A stretch of 45,150 nucleotides of DNA from Verrucomicrobiota bacterium (GCA_016219875.1 JACRJZ010000084.1:1-45150), one strand, 5' to 3'; positions 7,621 to 16,363 are shown, numbered from the stretch's first letter. Numbers and translations are program-made. Notes: generated by a model from the letters alone, not told the origin.

Positions 7621-8163
7621 ATGAAACCATCGAGACGCAAGTTCATGGCCGCCTCCATTCGCAGCGCGGCGGGGGTCAGCTTGGTAACAGCTTGGACCGC
7701 CCAAGCCAACGCCGCGGCAGACGCGGACTCGAAAACGCTCTTCAAACTTTTCCCCATCGGCAAGGTGGAGATCAAAGGTCCAGTGACGCGCCTGCGCATC
7801 TTCGACGAATACGCGGACGGACTGTTGGGCCTGGAAAGCTGGTCGCACGTCAACGTGCTCTACTGGTTTGACCAAAACGACACTCCGCAGCAACGCCGAA
7901 TCCTTCGGGTCCATCCGCGTGGCAACAAAGAGAACCCTCTCACTGGCGTCTTCGCCTGCCGCGCCCCGATGCGGCCCAACCTCATTGCCTTGAGCGTCTG
8001 CAAGATTCTGTCGGTGCAGGGCAGCTTGGTCACGTTGGAGGGACTGGATGCGTTTGACGGGACTCCGGTTCTGGACCTGAAACCGTTCATTCCGCCGGAT
8101 GCGCCGATGCAGAATGTGCGGGTGCCTGCGTGGGCAAAAGAAAGGAAGCAGTCTGGCCCTTGA
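7621..8163 (+). CDS. TsaA/TrmO-like domain protein with a Tat signal peptide
   Basis: The 180-residue protein begins with SRRKFMAAS and a hydrophobic stretch ending in AQANA, a good twin-arginine signal. The rest (about 40-160) is the TsaA-like (UPF0066) domain: FPIGKVE, ESWSHVNVLYWF, TGVFACRAPMRPNLIALS and GTPVLDLKPFIP. In the cytoplasm this family includes TrmO, which methylates t6A in tRNA using S-adenosylmethionine. An exported form cannot be doing that in the usual way, so its substrate is unknown. The ATG at 7621 is chosen because it exposes the Tat motif. A URO-D-family gene follows after 37 bases, probably in the same transcript. Confidence 0.75.
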   Translation: MKPSRRKFMAASIRSAAGVSLVTAWTAQANAAADADSKTLFKLFPIGKVEIKGPVTRLRIFDEYADGLLGLESWSHVNVLYWFDQNDTPQQRRILRVHPRGNKENPLTGVFACRAPMRPNLIALSVCKILSVQGSLVTLEGLDAFDGTPVLDLKPFIPPDAPMQNVRVPAWAKERKQSGP

Positions 8164-8200
8164 CCAGCCGGGGGGGAGAAACAAAACCAGCAACGAAACC

Positions 8201-9181
8201 ATGGAAGTTTCCCGCCAAGAACTCGTGGAACAGGCCATCCGGTTTCGTTCGCCGGAGCGTGTGCCCATCGTCTTCTGGAACCGCGATCAGACTGAGGGCG
8301 ACGTGATGCTGTATCACCTCGCGCTGGGTGCGCCTGGAGACGGCACTCCGAACACCTGGAATTGGTCCACCAATGAATGGGGCTATCGGCTGGAATCGCT
8401 GGGCGACGGAACGATGGGCCATCCCGTGGCGCCGTTCTATCCGGAACTTCCCGCTTCTGAGTCCATCCGCGTGCCGCCGTTGCGGGAGACGGAGCGGATG
8501 TCCGCGGTGCCGGCGTTTCTGAAGTCGTGCGGTGACCGCTACCGCCTGGCCAGCTTTGATCTGAGCGGGTTCACCGTTTATACACTGCTGCGCGGCTTCG
8601 AGAACGCCATGCAGGATTTCCTCCTCGACCCGGAGGGCTTCGCGGCGCTGATGGACCGGATCATCGCGTTCGAGTGCGACCTGATGCGGCTGGCAGCACG
8701 GTACGGATTCCACGGCATCCACTTCGCGGACGATTGGGGCACGCAATCGGGCTTGATGATTTCGCCCGCGCTGTGGCGGCGGCTGTTCAAGCCCCGCTAT
8801 GGCCGGCAATTTGCCTGCGCCCGTGAACTGGGCCTGCACGCGTGGTATCACTGCTGCGGCAACTTCGATTTGATCATGGACGACTTCCACGAGATCGGCG
8901 CGGACGTGATCAACATTTCCCAGCCAAACGTGGTCGATGTGGCCGCGGTGGGCCGGCGGCTGCGGGGCCGGCAATGCTTCTTGATGCCGATCAGCTACCA
9001 GACCGTCTCTGTCAGCGGCACGCCGGCGGACATTCACGTGGAAGCGCGGCGGCTCCATGACTTGCTGGGCGCACCCACCGGCGGCTTCATCGGCTACGTG
9101 GAGGAATACAGTGTGATGGGCATGTCGGCGGAGAACTATCGCGCCTGTGGCGAAGCCTTCCGCCGGCTGGGTTGTGGTTGA
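8201..9181 (+). CDS. uroporphyrinogen decarboxylase / MtaA-like family protein (second copy)
   Basis: The 326-residue protein is a second, diverged URO-D-superfamily member. HAWYHCCGNFD carries the histidine and cysteine expected of the zinc site in MtaA/CmuA-type enzymes, and FHGIHFADDWGTQ is a typical barrel segment. It differs clearly in sequence from the copy at 5970, so this is not a recent duplication. The ATG at 8201 follows a G-rich ribosome-binding region (GGGGGGGAG) about 30 bases upstream; no close Shine-Dalgarno motif is seen. Likely a methyl-transfer or decarboxylation enzyme of unknown substrate. It follows the Tat-exported TsaA-like gene. Confidence 0.8.
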   Translation: MEVSRQELVEQAIRFRSPERVPIVFWNRDQTEGDVMLYHLALGAPGDGTPNTWNWSTNEWGYRLESLGDGTMGHPVAPFYPELPASESIRVPPLRETERMSAVPAFLKSCGDRYRLASFDLSGFTVYTLLRGFENAMQDFLLDPEGFAALMDRIIAFECDLMRLAARYGFHGIHFADDWGTQSGLMISPALWRRLFKPRYGRQFACARELGLHAWYHCCGNFDLIMDDFHEIGADVINISQPNVVDVAAVGRRLRGRQCFLMPISYQTVSVSGTPADIHVEARRLHDLLGAPTGGFIGYVEEYSVMGMSAENYRACGEAFRRLGCG

Positions 9182-9315
9182 AGAAGCAACGTCCTTCTTT
9201 CGTCTTTGAACCGACGACCATGATCTATCCGAGACATCGCCCACGCAGGAAAGGTATTCCCTTGAACCTCCCCGTCAGAGTTCCGATGCGCGTTGCTTGG
9301 AACGTGGAGGCTTTT

Positions 9316-10581
9316 ATGAGAACGCCCCTTCAATTCGCCACCGCGCTCTTCCTGGCGCTCGCGGCGGTTGCAGCCGAGCGTGCGAAGACCAACGACTCCG
9401 CAGCCGCCAGGAACCTGACGCCCGCCACCAACACCATCGGCCTCGTGTTCATCGACACCAGCTTCGAGAACGCGTCGCCGGTCTGGTATGACTTCACGCC
9501 CGACAAGACGGTGCTGGTCCACCTCCTCTACGACCACGAACGCAACTCGCCTAATCGCGCCGCCGGGCACTTCCACTTCCTGCTTCACGCCACGCCGGGA
9601 TCGAAGCTCACGCTCGAATTCACCAACTTGGACAACGTTTGGAATGGCAAGCCCGGCTCCGTCGCGAAGGAATTGAAGACGGTGGTGGTGTCGGAGAACG
9701 GGAAGGACTGGAAGCCGCTGGCCACGGAAGTCCTCCCCACCAATCGCGTGCGACTCACCATCGAGATGCCCGGCCCGCGGCTCTATGTGGCACGGCTCGA
9801 ACCTTACCGCATCTCCGACCTCGACCGGTTGTTCGCGACCATCCACAAGAACCGGCTGGGGCAGATTACGCCCATCGGCAAGACCGTGCAGGGGCGCGAA
9901 CTGGAGATTCTCCGTGTCGGCGACAAGCGCGCTCCCTATCGCGTCTTCCTCCGCGCGCGGGCGCATCCGTGGGAGTCCGGCGGCAACTGGGTCGTGGAAG
10001 GGCTTGTCCGCCGCTTGCTCCAAGGCGACGCCGACGCCAGGAAGTTTCTCCAGCGCTACTGCCTCTACGTCCTGCCGATGGCGAACAAGGACGGCGTGGC
10101 CCGCGGCATGACGCGCTTCAATTTTCAGGGCAAAGACCTCAACCGCGACTGGGACAAGCCCGCGGACCCGCAACTCGCGCCGGAGAACGCTGCGCTGGAG
10201 AAGTGGTTGGAGGGAATGATTCGGTCGGGGCAGCGTCCGCACCTGGCGATGGAGTTGCACAACGACGGCGGCGGCAGACTGCACATTAGCCGGCCCGCCG
10301 TGCCAGAACTGGAGCGACATCTTGCTCGCATGAAAACCCTGGAAGCCCTCCTCCGCCAACACACCTGGTTCACGGAGGGCAGCACCACGGCGAGTTTCCG
10401 CAATCCTGGCTCGCTCGGCGACGGCTGGTTGGAACGGTTTGGCATCGACGCGGCCGTCCACGAGTTCAACTGCAACTGGATCGCTGGCCTGAAGGATTAT
10501 CCGTCGGCCAAGCACTGGCAGACCTACGGCGAGAAGCTCGCGCAGGTGTTCTATGACTATTTCGGCACGGTGAAGCCGTGA
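9316..10581 (+). CDS. secreted M14-family zinc carboxypeptidase
   Basis: The 421-residue protein has a signal peptide (about 1-20) and a beta-sandwich N-terminal domain (about 35-165) like that of cytosolic-carboxypeptidase-type M14 enzymes. The catalytic domain follows (about 170-415). Zinc ligands are visible as HPWE (H217, E220) and H315 in MELHNDGGG. NKDG, DLNRDW (N276, R277) and the general-base region VHEFNCNW (E383) match family positions. It should remove C-terminal residues from peptides outside the cytoplasm. The ATG at 9316 is chosen for the signal peptide. It stands 134 bases after the preceding gene. Confidence 0.85.
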   Translation: MRTPLQFATALFLALAAVAAERAKTNDSAAARNLTPATNTIGLVFIDTSFENASPVWYDFTPDKTVLVHLLYDHERNSPNRAAGHFHFLLHATPGSKLTLEFTNLDNVWNGKPGSVAKELKTVVVSENGKDWKPLATEVLPTNRVRLTIEMPGPRLYVARLEPYRISDLDRLFATIHKNRLGQITPIGKTVQGRELEILRVGDKRAPYRVFLRARAHPWESGGNWVVEGLVRRLLQGDADARKFLQRYCLYVLPMANKDGVARGMTRFNFQGKDLNRDWDKPADPQLAPENAALEKWLEGMIRSGQRPHLAMELHNDGGGRLHISRPAVPELERHLARMKTLEALLRQHTWFTEGSTTASFRNPGSLGDGWLERFGIDAAVHEFNCNWIAGLKDYPSAKHWQTYGEKLAQVFYDYFGTVKP

Positions 10582-10899
10582 GCCGCGGCGACTGGAGAAG
10601 TTCACCGGAGACAGGAGAACAGGCACTTCGGAAGCTGCAACCCTTCTCTGGTCGGGTCCGCTGTCATGACAGGGCTGATTCAAGAAGGAGCGCGGGCAGC
10701 CTGCCCGCGTGTTTTTCGCTCCCATTTTCGACGGAACGCGCGGGCAGGCTGCCCGCGCTCCTCTCCGCGTGTTTCTTGAACCAGCTCTGGCTGTCATGAG
10801 ATGAGTCCTCGATTCCTCTGCATCCACCGACTTGCGTTCGCTCGCCTCGACTGATTGAGCGGCTTGCATGTCAGCCAGAGCACAAGCATCATCACCCCC
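10582..10899. other. intergenic region with a G+C-rich palindrome
   Basis: This 318-base gap has no supported gene. Its centre is occupied by the family C inverted repeat listed separately. The rest shows no recognisable signal. Confidence 0.5.
10686..10762. repeat. palindromic repeat family C
   Basis: A perfect 24-base inverted repeat (10686-10709 with 10739-10762). Each arm is itself a near-palindrome, GCGGGCAGCCTGCCCGC. It resembles an intergenic element common in Verrucomicrobiota and Planctomycetes, although that recollection cannot be checked here. Only one copy is in this window. Confidence 0.85.
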
Positions 10900-13800
10900 A
10901 TGAAGACAGCACTTGCTTGCGGAACGTCGGCCGGAGTTCTTCTCCTGGTCTGTCTGGGCACAGCCAGCGCGGCGGACAAGGGCGCAGGAGAACTGGTCTT
11001 CCAAGACGATTTTCACGGCACGCTGGCCGAAGGCTGGTCCTTCGAGCGAGAAGAGCGTGCGTGTTGGCGAACCAGCCCAGCCGGACTCGAGGTGCGTGTG
11101 CAGCCCGGCAACATGTGGGGCGGCGCCAACAACGCGAAGAACGTCCTCGTGCGCGCGATCCCCGTGCCGACCGAGGCGCCGGTAGAGATCGCCGTGACCT
11201 TCAGCAACCAGCCCACGGCCCAATGGGAGCAGGCCAACCTGGTTTGGTATTACGACGGCGGCCACATGGTGAAGTTGGGGCAGGAGTTGGTCACCGGCCG
11301 GCTGTCCATCGTGATGGGCCGCGAAGAGAACGACCGAGCGCGCACGGTGGCGATCGTTCCCCTGGATGCCAACACGGTCGAGTTGCGCCTGCAAGCCGTC
11401 CGCGACCGGGTGCGCGGCCAGTTCCGCACCGCGGCCTGGCGCGACTGGCGGGACGTTGGCGAATGCGATCTGCCGGTGAAAGGGGAGCCGAAGGCCAGTT
11501 TCCATTTCTACAACGGACCGCCCAACGAGGAGCACTGGGTGCGCGTCAATCGCTTCACCGTGCGCCGGCTGCCGGCGAATTCCGTGGACTGGCCTCGTGT
11601 GCGCGTCGATGAGAAAACCCTTCGCACCACGGACAGCCCGCGCCTTGCACTCGGTGAAGTCAGCTTGCCCGGAGGTTTTGTGCTGTTGAACTCTCTGAAC
11701 GGCGTGGCCGCCGAGCCGAAGCCGGAGTACGAGCAAAGCGTCTATCGGCACCGCGATGGCAGCTACGGCTGGCGCTGGGATCGCCGGACGACGACCAGCA
11801 AGGAGCCAACCTTTGCAGGCGTGGGTTTCGGAGCGGAACCGTTTCAGCCCGGCACCAACAGAGGCCGTTTCCAGCCCATCGAGATTGCGGCGCTCAAATC
11901 GATGAAACTGGAGTTGGACGCCGTCACGAGGTTGGAAAACGACCAGCGGGACCACAACCTGGTGGTGCTCTTGAAGACGAAGCCCGCCAGCCAGATTGCG
12001 ATTTGGTTCGACTGGTACGGCCCCGCCTCCGAGGTGCAAACCCTCAACGACGGCTACCGCGATTATGGCCATGTCTCGACACAAGCTGGCACGGGCCAGA
12101 TTCACTATCGGATCAAAGGATTCCGAGGCGCCCCGCCGCGCCTCAACTTGAAGGCGTTCCTGGACGACGCGGCCCGGCGCGGTCTGGCACCGCCAAGCCA
12201 GGTGCTCGGGGTCTGGTTCGGCAACCAAATCTGGAACGGTTCCCGCGGCGGCACGCTCGTCACCAAATTGGACGTGATCATTGACGGCAAACGGATTTCG
12301 AGTGTGCCGGCAGCATCCGATGCAAGCGCAGCCGCACCGCCCATGCCACTTCGCCTGCCCGCCGAGGCGCCGGCTTCGGTGCGCGAAGTGCAGGGCCGCA
12401 TCTACCGCGCCGCGCAAAAGCAGGCGCATTACCTCCTCGGCACCGTGCGTCCGTGGAACGAAGACGCCACGTTGCGCCTGCTGACCGACAGCAAGAGCGG
12501 CGAACATTGGATTCGGCCCAACGCCGGCGCGGTCGAGGGCTTTGCCTTCCTGCATTGCTTCGGCCCGTACGACGAAAAAATCGCCGGCGTGTCCCGGACC
12601 GAACTCCTGAGCGGCACGATCCTCCCGATGATGCGCTACCTCGTGACCACGCACGTCACCGGCTCGCGCCCGACCAGCGACGGCAAGCAGTGGGGCGAGG
12701 CCTGGCAGTCGGCGCATTGGGCGCAGATGCTGGGGCGCGGGGCGTGGTTTCTCGAAGCCGGAAGCGTACACTTCGCGAAGTGTGCGGTGCCAGCCGATTT
12801 GTGCGAAGGCGTCCGGCGCGTCGTCGCTTACGAAGCCGACCGCATTGCCCGCTCCGAGCCGCCGCACCAGATGCGTTCCGACACCAAGGCCGAGGAGAAC
12901 GCCTGGAACAGCCAAGTTCTCTCTGTGGCGATGCTGCTCCTGCCCGATGACCCGCGCCGCGCCGGCTGGGAAACGGCGCACCAGAAATGGGTGATGTCAT
13001 CCTTCTTCCGCCCCGCGGACGAGCGCAATGACACCGTGGTGGACGGCCGCCCCGTGCGCGAGCAGTTCACCGGTGCGAACATCTTCGACGACTTCACGCT
13101 GGAGAACCACGATTTCGTGCATCCCGACTACATGACCGCCTTCAGCCTGTCGCTGGGTTGCGCCCCGGATTTCGCGATGAGTGGTCGGCGCAAGCCGGAG
13201 GCATTGCTGTTCAACGTGGCGCCCATCTACGAAAACCTGAAGTGGATGCTCCTGCCTGACGGCAGCTTTGTGTATCCGAACGGCCAGGATTGGGAGTTGT
13301 TCCGCAATCCCTCGTGGCTCGGCAAACACGTGTTGATGGCCGTGTGGGCACGCGACCCGGACGCCTGGACATGGACGCGGCGCACGCTGGACACGTTGGA
13401 GAAAATGCAGGCGCGCTCGACCAACGGCGCTGTGTTCTATCCAGGGGAATACTTCTTCGCCTCGACGCAACATGACTTGCTCCGCTCGCTGGCCAACGCC
13501 TGGCTGTCGCTGCAATTGGCGGCGGACCTTCCCAACGCGCCCAGCGAACGCGCCGGCGTGCGCCGCTGGGACTCGGCCAAGGTGATGCTGTGTCGCACGC
13601 CGGACGCGATCCACACGGTGAGCTGGGGCGCAAAAATCATGGCTCAGTGCGTGCCGCGTCGTCTGGATCGCGTGGTGTCGCCGCACGAGCGCAACGGCGT
13701 CGGCTCCGTGCGCTTGGCCGGCGAGCGTGCGGCCTTGCCCCTGCGACTCCAACAGGCCGACGTCCGCGATGGGGCGAATGGCTTCGAGGCCCGCTTGACC

Positions 13801-14250
13801 GTGGATCACGGGCACGCGATTCGCGCCCATCTCGTCTTCCGCTCGGAACCCGACGGTTCGTTTGTGATGACGGAGAAACTCGTTGCCCTCACCAACATCA
13901 CGACGGCCGACATCGCCACCGGCCTCATCGGCGTCCTCAACAATCCGCACTGGATCTACGAATCGGCCCGCCGACGTGTGGCTGCCGATGCCAAGTTGAT
14001 CGAAGCCACGTCGGGTGGCGGTCAACGGTGGCACTGGGACGCTGCCAAACACATCGCCGTGGACGATGCGCTGGTGATCGAATCCGAACAGCCCCTGCGC
14101 ACGGCCTATCTTGCGGCGGATCGCGCCGAGCGCGGGCGGGTGACAGATCGATTGGTCCTGAACTACCTGCCAGGCCACCGCACCTGGACCGCAGGCGAGA
14201 CTCTTTCCAGCTATCAAGCTGTCGTGCGATGCGGTAAATCCAAGCTGTGA
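10900..14250 (+). CDS. large secreted carbohydrate-active protein, three-part architecture
   Basis: The 1116-residue protein has a signal peptide (about 1-24). A concanavalin-like jelly-roll domain follows (about 30-230; FQDDFHGTLAEGWSF and HFYNGPPNEEHWV). A second beta-rich part is at about 245-470; VWFGNQIWNGSRGGT resembles GH12-like folds. A long helical part comes next (about 500-900), with tryptophan-rich repeats such as WGEAWQSAHWAQMLG that suggest an alpha/alpha toroid as in heparinases and other polysaccharide lyases. The C-terminal part (about 920-1116) is beta-rich. I do not recognise a defined family for the whole protein. A polysaccharide lyase or hydrolase is the best inference. 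Catalytic residues were not assigned. Confidence 0.55.
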   Translation: MKTALACGTSAGVLLLVCLGTASAADKGAGELVFQDDFHGTLAEGWSFEREERACWRTSPAGLEVRVQPGNMWGGANNAKNVLVRAIPVPTEAPVEIAVTFSNQPTAQWEQANLVWYYDGGHMVKLGQELVTGRLSIVMGREENDRARTVAIVPLDANTVELRLQAVRDRVRGQFRTAAWRDWRDVGECDLPVKGEPKASFHFYNGPPNEEHWVRVNRFTVRRLPANSVDWPRVRVDEKTLRTTDSPRLALGEVSLPGGFVLLNSLNGVAAEPKPEYEQSVYRHRDGSYGWRWDRRTTTSKEPTFAGVGFGAEPFQPGTNRGRFQPIEIAALKSMKLELDAVTRLENDQRDHNLVVLLKTKPASQIAIWFDWYGPASEVQTLNDGYRDYGHVSTQAGTGQIHYRIKGFRGAPPRLNLKAFLDDAARRGLAPPSQVLGVWFGNQIWNGSRGGTLVTKLDVIIDGKRISSVPAASDASAAAPPMPLRLPAEAPASVREVQGRIYRAAQKQAHYLLGTVRPWNEDATLRLLTDSKSGEHWIRPNAGAVEGFAFLHCFGPYDEKIAGVSRTELLSGTILPMMRYLVTTHVTGSRPTSDGKQWGEAWQSAHWAQMLGRGAWFLEAGSVHFAKCAVPADLCEGVRRVVAYEADRIARSEPPHQMRSDTKAEENAWNSQVLSVAMLLLPDDPRRAGWETAHQKWVMSSFFRPADERNDTVVDGRPVREQFTGANIFDDFTLENHDFVHPDYMTAFSLSLGCAPDFAMSGRRKPEALLFNVAPIYENLKWMLLPDGSFVYPNGQDWELFRNPSWLGKHVLMAVWARDPDAWTWTRRTLDTLEKMQARSTNGAVFYPGEYFFASTQHDLLRSLANAWLSLQLAADLPNAPSERAGVRRWDSAKVMLCRTPDAIHTVSWGAKIMAQCVPRRLDRVVSPHERNGVGSVRLAGERAALPLRLQQADVRDGANGFEARLTVDHGHAIRAHLVFRSEPDGSFVMTEKLVALTNITTADIATGLIGVLNNPHWIYESARRRVAADAKLIEATSGGGQRWHWDAAKHIAVDDALVIESEQPLRTAYLAADRAERGRVTDRLVLNYLPGHRTWTAGETLSSYQAVVRCGKSKL

Positions 14251-14289
14251 TGCGAAACGATCTTCATCCAGAGGCGATTTCAAAACTCC

Positions 14290-14354
14290 GTGGCAGCCGA
14301 CGTGAGGAGGCTCACACTTCAAGGGAAACAGAGCCTCCTCACGTCGGCTGCTAC
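14290..14354. repeat. palindromic repeat family A, copy 2
   Basis: Arms 14290-14313 and 14331-14354 are inverted with one mismatch (GTGGCAG against GTAGCAG) around a 17-base spacer. The upstream flank GAGGCGATTTCAAAACTC is shared with other copies, so the full element is longer than its core arms. It lies between the large secreted protein and the DUF1080 gene. Confidence 0.9.
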
Positions 14355-14410
14355 AGTCTTGAAAGAGGCTCTCCGTTCACCGCAAACCGATGCCCTGTGG
14401 AACTCTCGTC

Positions 14411-15739
14411 ATGAAAACCATCCCCGCTGTTGTCACCCGTTACTTCATCCAGGCCTGCGCCGTCGTTGTGCTGCTGCTCAGTCCCCCCACCGCGAGATCG
14501 GCCGACGGCTTCGTGGACTTGTTCAACGGCCGCGACTTGACCGGCTGGGTGAACGTCAACACCGCGCCCAGCACGTGGACGGTGAGCAACGGCATGATCG
14601 TCTGTTCCGGCCAGCCCATCGGTGAACTGCGCACCGAGCGGATGTACCAGAACTTCGTTCTCGAACTGGAATGGCGGCATCTGCGGCCCGGTGGCAACTC
14701 CGGCATCTTCGTTTGGGCCGACGACATCACGGCGCGCGGACAGCCCTTCCATCGCGGAGTTGAGGTGCAGGTGCTGGATGGCAGAAACGGCGATGGCTAT
14801 ACGAGCCACGGCGACATCTTTCCCATTCACGGCGCCACGATGACGCCAGAGAATTCTGGCAAGTTTTCCGGCCGAGCCTACCCCACCGAACGACGCTCCA
14901 AGTCGTCGCCTGAATGGAACCACTACCGCATCGAATGCCAGGACGGCGCGATTGCGCTGGCCGTCAACGGCAAGGTCGTCACGCGCGGCCGGGATGCTTC
15001 ACCGCGCAAGGGCTATATCTGCCTCGAATCCGAAGGCGGGCTGGTCCACTTCCGCAACTTGCGTCTCAAAGAATTGCCGGACACGCCGCTCGCGGCGGGC
15101 CAGGTGGCGCAAGCGGATCGCGGCTTCAAGTGCCTTTACAACGGCATTGATTTCACGGGCTGGGATTACACGCCGGAACACGCAGGCCACTGGATCACGA
15201 ACGATTGGATCCTCGATTATGACGGCAAGTCGAAGGACCTCTGGACGGCGCAAGAGTTCGGCGACTTCGAATTGATCGTGGACTGGCGGTGGACGGCCAA
15301 GCCGCAGAAGGCGAAGCTTCCCGTCATCAGGCCGGACGGCTCTGAGGAGAAAGACGCCGACGGCAAGACGAAGACAGCCGAAGCCCTGGACGCCGGCGAC
15401 TCCGGCATCTACTTGCGGGGTTCCTCGAAGAGCCAGGTGAACATCTGGTGCTGGCCGGTCGGCTCCGGCGAAGTCTGGGGCTATCGCACCGACGCCAGCC
15501 AGCCGCCCGAAGTCCGCGCCGGCGCAACGCCCAAGCTGAAAGCCGATGCGCCCATCGGCCAATGGAACCGCTTTCACATCACGATGGTCGGCGAGCGGCT
15601 CACCGTGGTGCTCAACGACAAGACCGTGATTGAAAACGCGCGCCTGCCCGGTGTGTCATTGCGCGGCAAAATCGCCCTGCAAAACCACGGCCACCCGATC
15701 CAGTTCGCCAACCTCTACGTGCGGGCCATCAAGCCTTGA
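14411..15739 (+). CDS. secreted protein with two 3-keto-disaccharide hydrolase (DUF1080) domains
   Basis: The 442-residue protein has a signal peptide (about 1-30). Two tandem DUF1080 beta-sandwich domains follow, the first beginning DLFNGRDLTGW (about 36-235) and the second CLYNGIDFTGWDY (about 245-440). DUF1080 includes enzymes that hydrolyse 3-keto-glucosides and many uncharacterised carbohydrate-binding proteins. NSGIFVW and DSGIYLRG are the matching core motifs of the two halves. The ATG at 14411 gives a clean signal peptide; an earlier start adds 7 residues of no value. The neighbouring secreted proteins suit a role in glycan breakdown. Confidence 0.85.
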   Translation: MKTIPAVVTRYFIQACAVVVLLLSPPTARSADGFVDLFNGRDLTGWVNVNTAPSTWTVSNGMIVCSGQPIGELRTERMYQNFVLELEWRHLRPGGNSGIFVWADDITARGQPFHRGVEVQVLDGRNGDGYTSHGDIFPIHGATMTPENSGKFSGRAYPTERRSKSSPEWNHYRIECQDGAIALAVNGKVVTRGRDASPRKGYICLESEGGLVHFRNLRLKELPDTPLAAGQVAQADRGFKCLYNGIDFTGWDYTPEHAGHWITNDWILDYDGKSKDLWTAQEFGDFELIVDWRWTAKPQKAKLPVIRPDGSEEKDADGKTKTAEALDAGDSGIYLRGSSKSQVNIWCWPVGSGEVWGYRTDASQPPEVRAGATPKLKADAPIGQWNRFHITMVGERLTVVLNDKTVIENARLPGVSLRGKIALQNHGHPIQFANLYVRAIKP

Positions 15740-15865
15740 GCGCCAGTCCCGATGCTGCGGTTTTCCGGTCGCCTTGGGGGACTGGCTTTTCGTCGCAACG
15801 ACAGCGCGAAAGGAAGAGAGGTGATCGCGCAATCGCAGCCAGCGCGGAAAAAGGAGGTGTGCCCG

Positions 15866-15919
15866 TTGATTGCCGCCGCGTTTGCCAACGCCGTTCTGCA
15901 ACGGTGGTTCGCGCCATGA
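15866..15919 (+). CDS. possible 17-codon leader peptide before the AF2212-like antitoxin
   Basis: A perfect Shine-Dalgarno sequence, AAGGAGG (15851-15857), stands 8 bases before a TTG codon at 15866. The frame from that TTG encodes 17 residues (ending LQRWFAP) and stops at TGA 15917-15919. That stop overlaps the antitoxin ATG as ATGA. The antitoxin itself has no comparable ribosome-binding site, so its translation may depend on this mini-frame. This is read directly from the sequence, but no homologue is known to me, and chance cannot be excluded for so short a frame. Confidence 0.35.
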   Translation: MIAAAFANAVLQRWFAP

Positions 15920-16137
15920 CAACCACGGTTGAGGCTGTTTATGAGAAAGGGATGCTCAAGCTGCCGGGCGTTCTTCCGTTGCCGGACCAGGCTCATGTCC
16001 TCGTGACGATTCAGAGCGAGTTGGAGCCGGGCCTGGACTCCGAGCGGGCTGCTTGGCTGAAACTTTCCGAGGAAACTCTGCGCAGAACCTGGGACAATCC
16101 CGACGACGAGGTCTTCAATGAGCTTCTCCAGAAATGA
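15916..16137 (+). CDS. AF2212-like (DUF104) antitoxin
   Basis: The 73-residue protein begins TTTVEAVYEKGMLKLPG and continues LPLPDQAHVLVTI, the typical opening of the AF2212-like antitoxin family, which forms a beta-barrel DNA-binding unit. The C-terminal half is helical and probably wraps the toxin. It would neutralise the MazF/PemK-like protein encoded by the next gene, whose start lies 20 bases inside this gene. The ATG at 15916 is exactly where the family starts. A good ribosome-binding site lies upstream of a mini-frame that ends on this ATG. Confidence 0.8.
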   Translation: MTTTVEAVYEKGMLKLPGVLPLPDQAHVLVTIQSELEPGLDSERAAWLKLSEETLRRTWDNPDDEVFNELLQK

Positions 16138-16363
16138 AGTCGTCCTCCTGCCGGTTCCGTTCACCGACCTGACCAGCCGCAAAGTCCGTCCCGCCGTCGT
16201 CATCGGCCACAGCAGCCACGCGGGCGACCCCTTTGTCGCACCGATTTCCTCCCAGTTGTCGAACGTGGATTTCGTCCTTCAAGACTGGCAGGCGGCGGGC
16301 TTGAACGTGCTGTGCGGCGTCAAATCACAGATCGCCACCATTGAGCTTCTTTCAAAACCGTAG
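16118..16363 (+). CDS. PemK/MazF-like toxin, C-terminally truncated by a repeat
   Basis: The 81-residue frame has the N-terminal features of PemK/MazF mRNA interferases: RNEVVLLPVPFTDL, then RPAVVIG and DPFVAPISSQ. It breaks off after SQIATIE, where relatives of about 110 residues continue with a final helix. The last codons and the stop TAG (16361-16363) belong to the palindromic repeat family A element that begins at about 16350. The protein therefore lost about 25-30 residues and may be inactive. The frame overlaps the antitoxin gene by 20 bases, as is normal for such pairs. Truncation by insertion is an inference from this junction. Confidence 0.75.
   Translation: MSFSRNEVVLLPVPFTDLTSRKVRPAVVIGHSSHAGDPFVAPISSQLSNVDFVLQDWQAAGLNVLCGVKSQIATIELLSKP

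Noticed and set aside
9136..12981. Long minus-strand open frame of about 1281 codons
   Set aside because: It is antisense to several genes with clear domains, has no recognisable content, and results from high GC and lack of stops in the opposite frame.
14290..14625. Short frame starting inside a family A repeat
   Set aside because: Its first residues are the translated repeat and recur as similar short frames at other copies. It runs over the DUF1080 gene in another frame.
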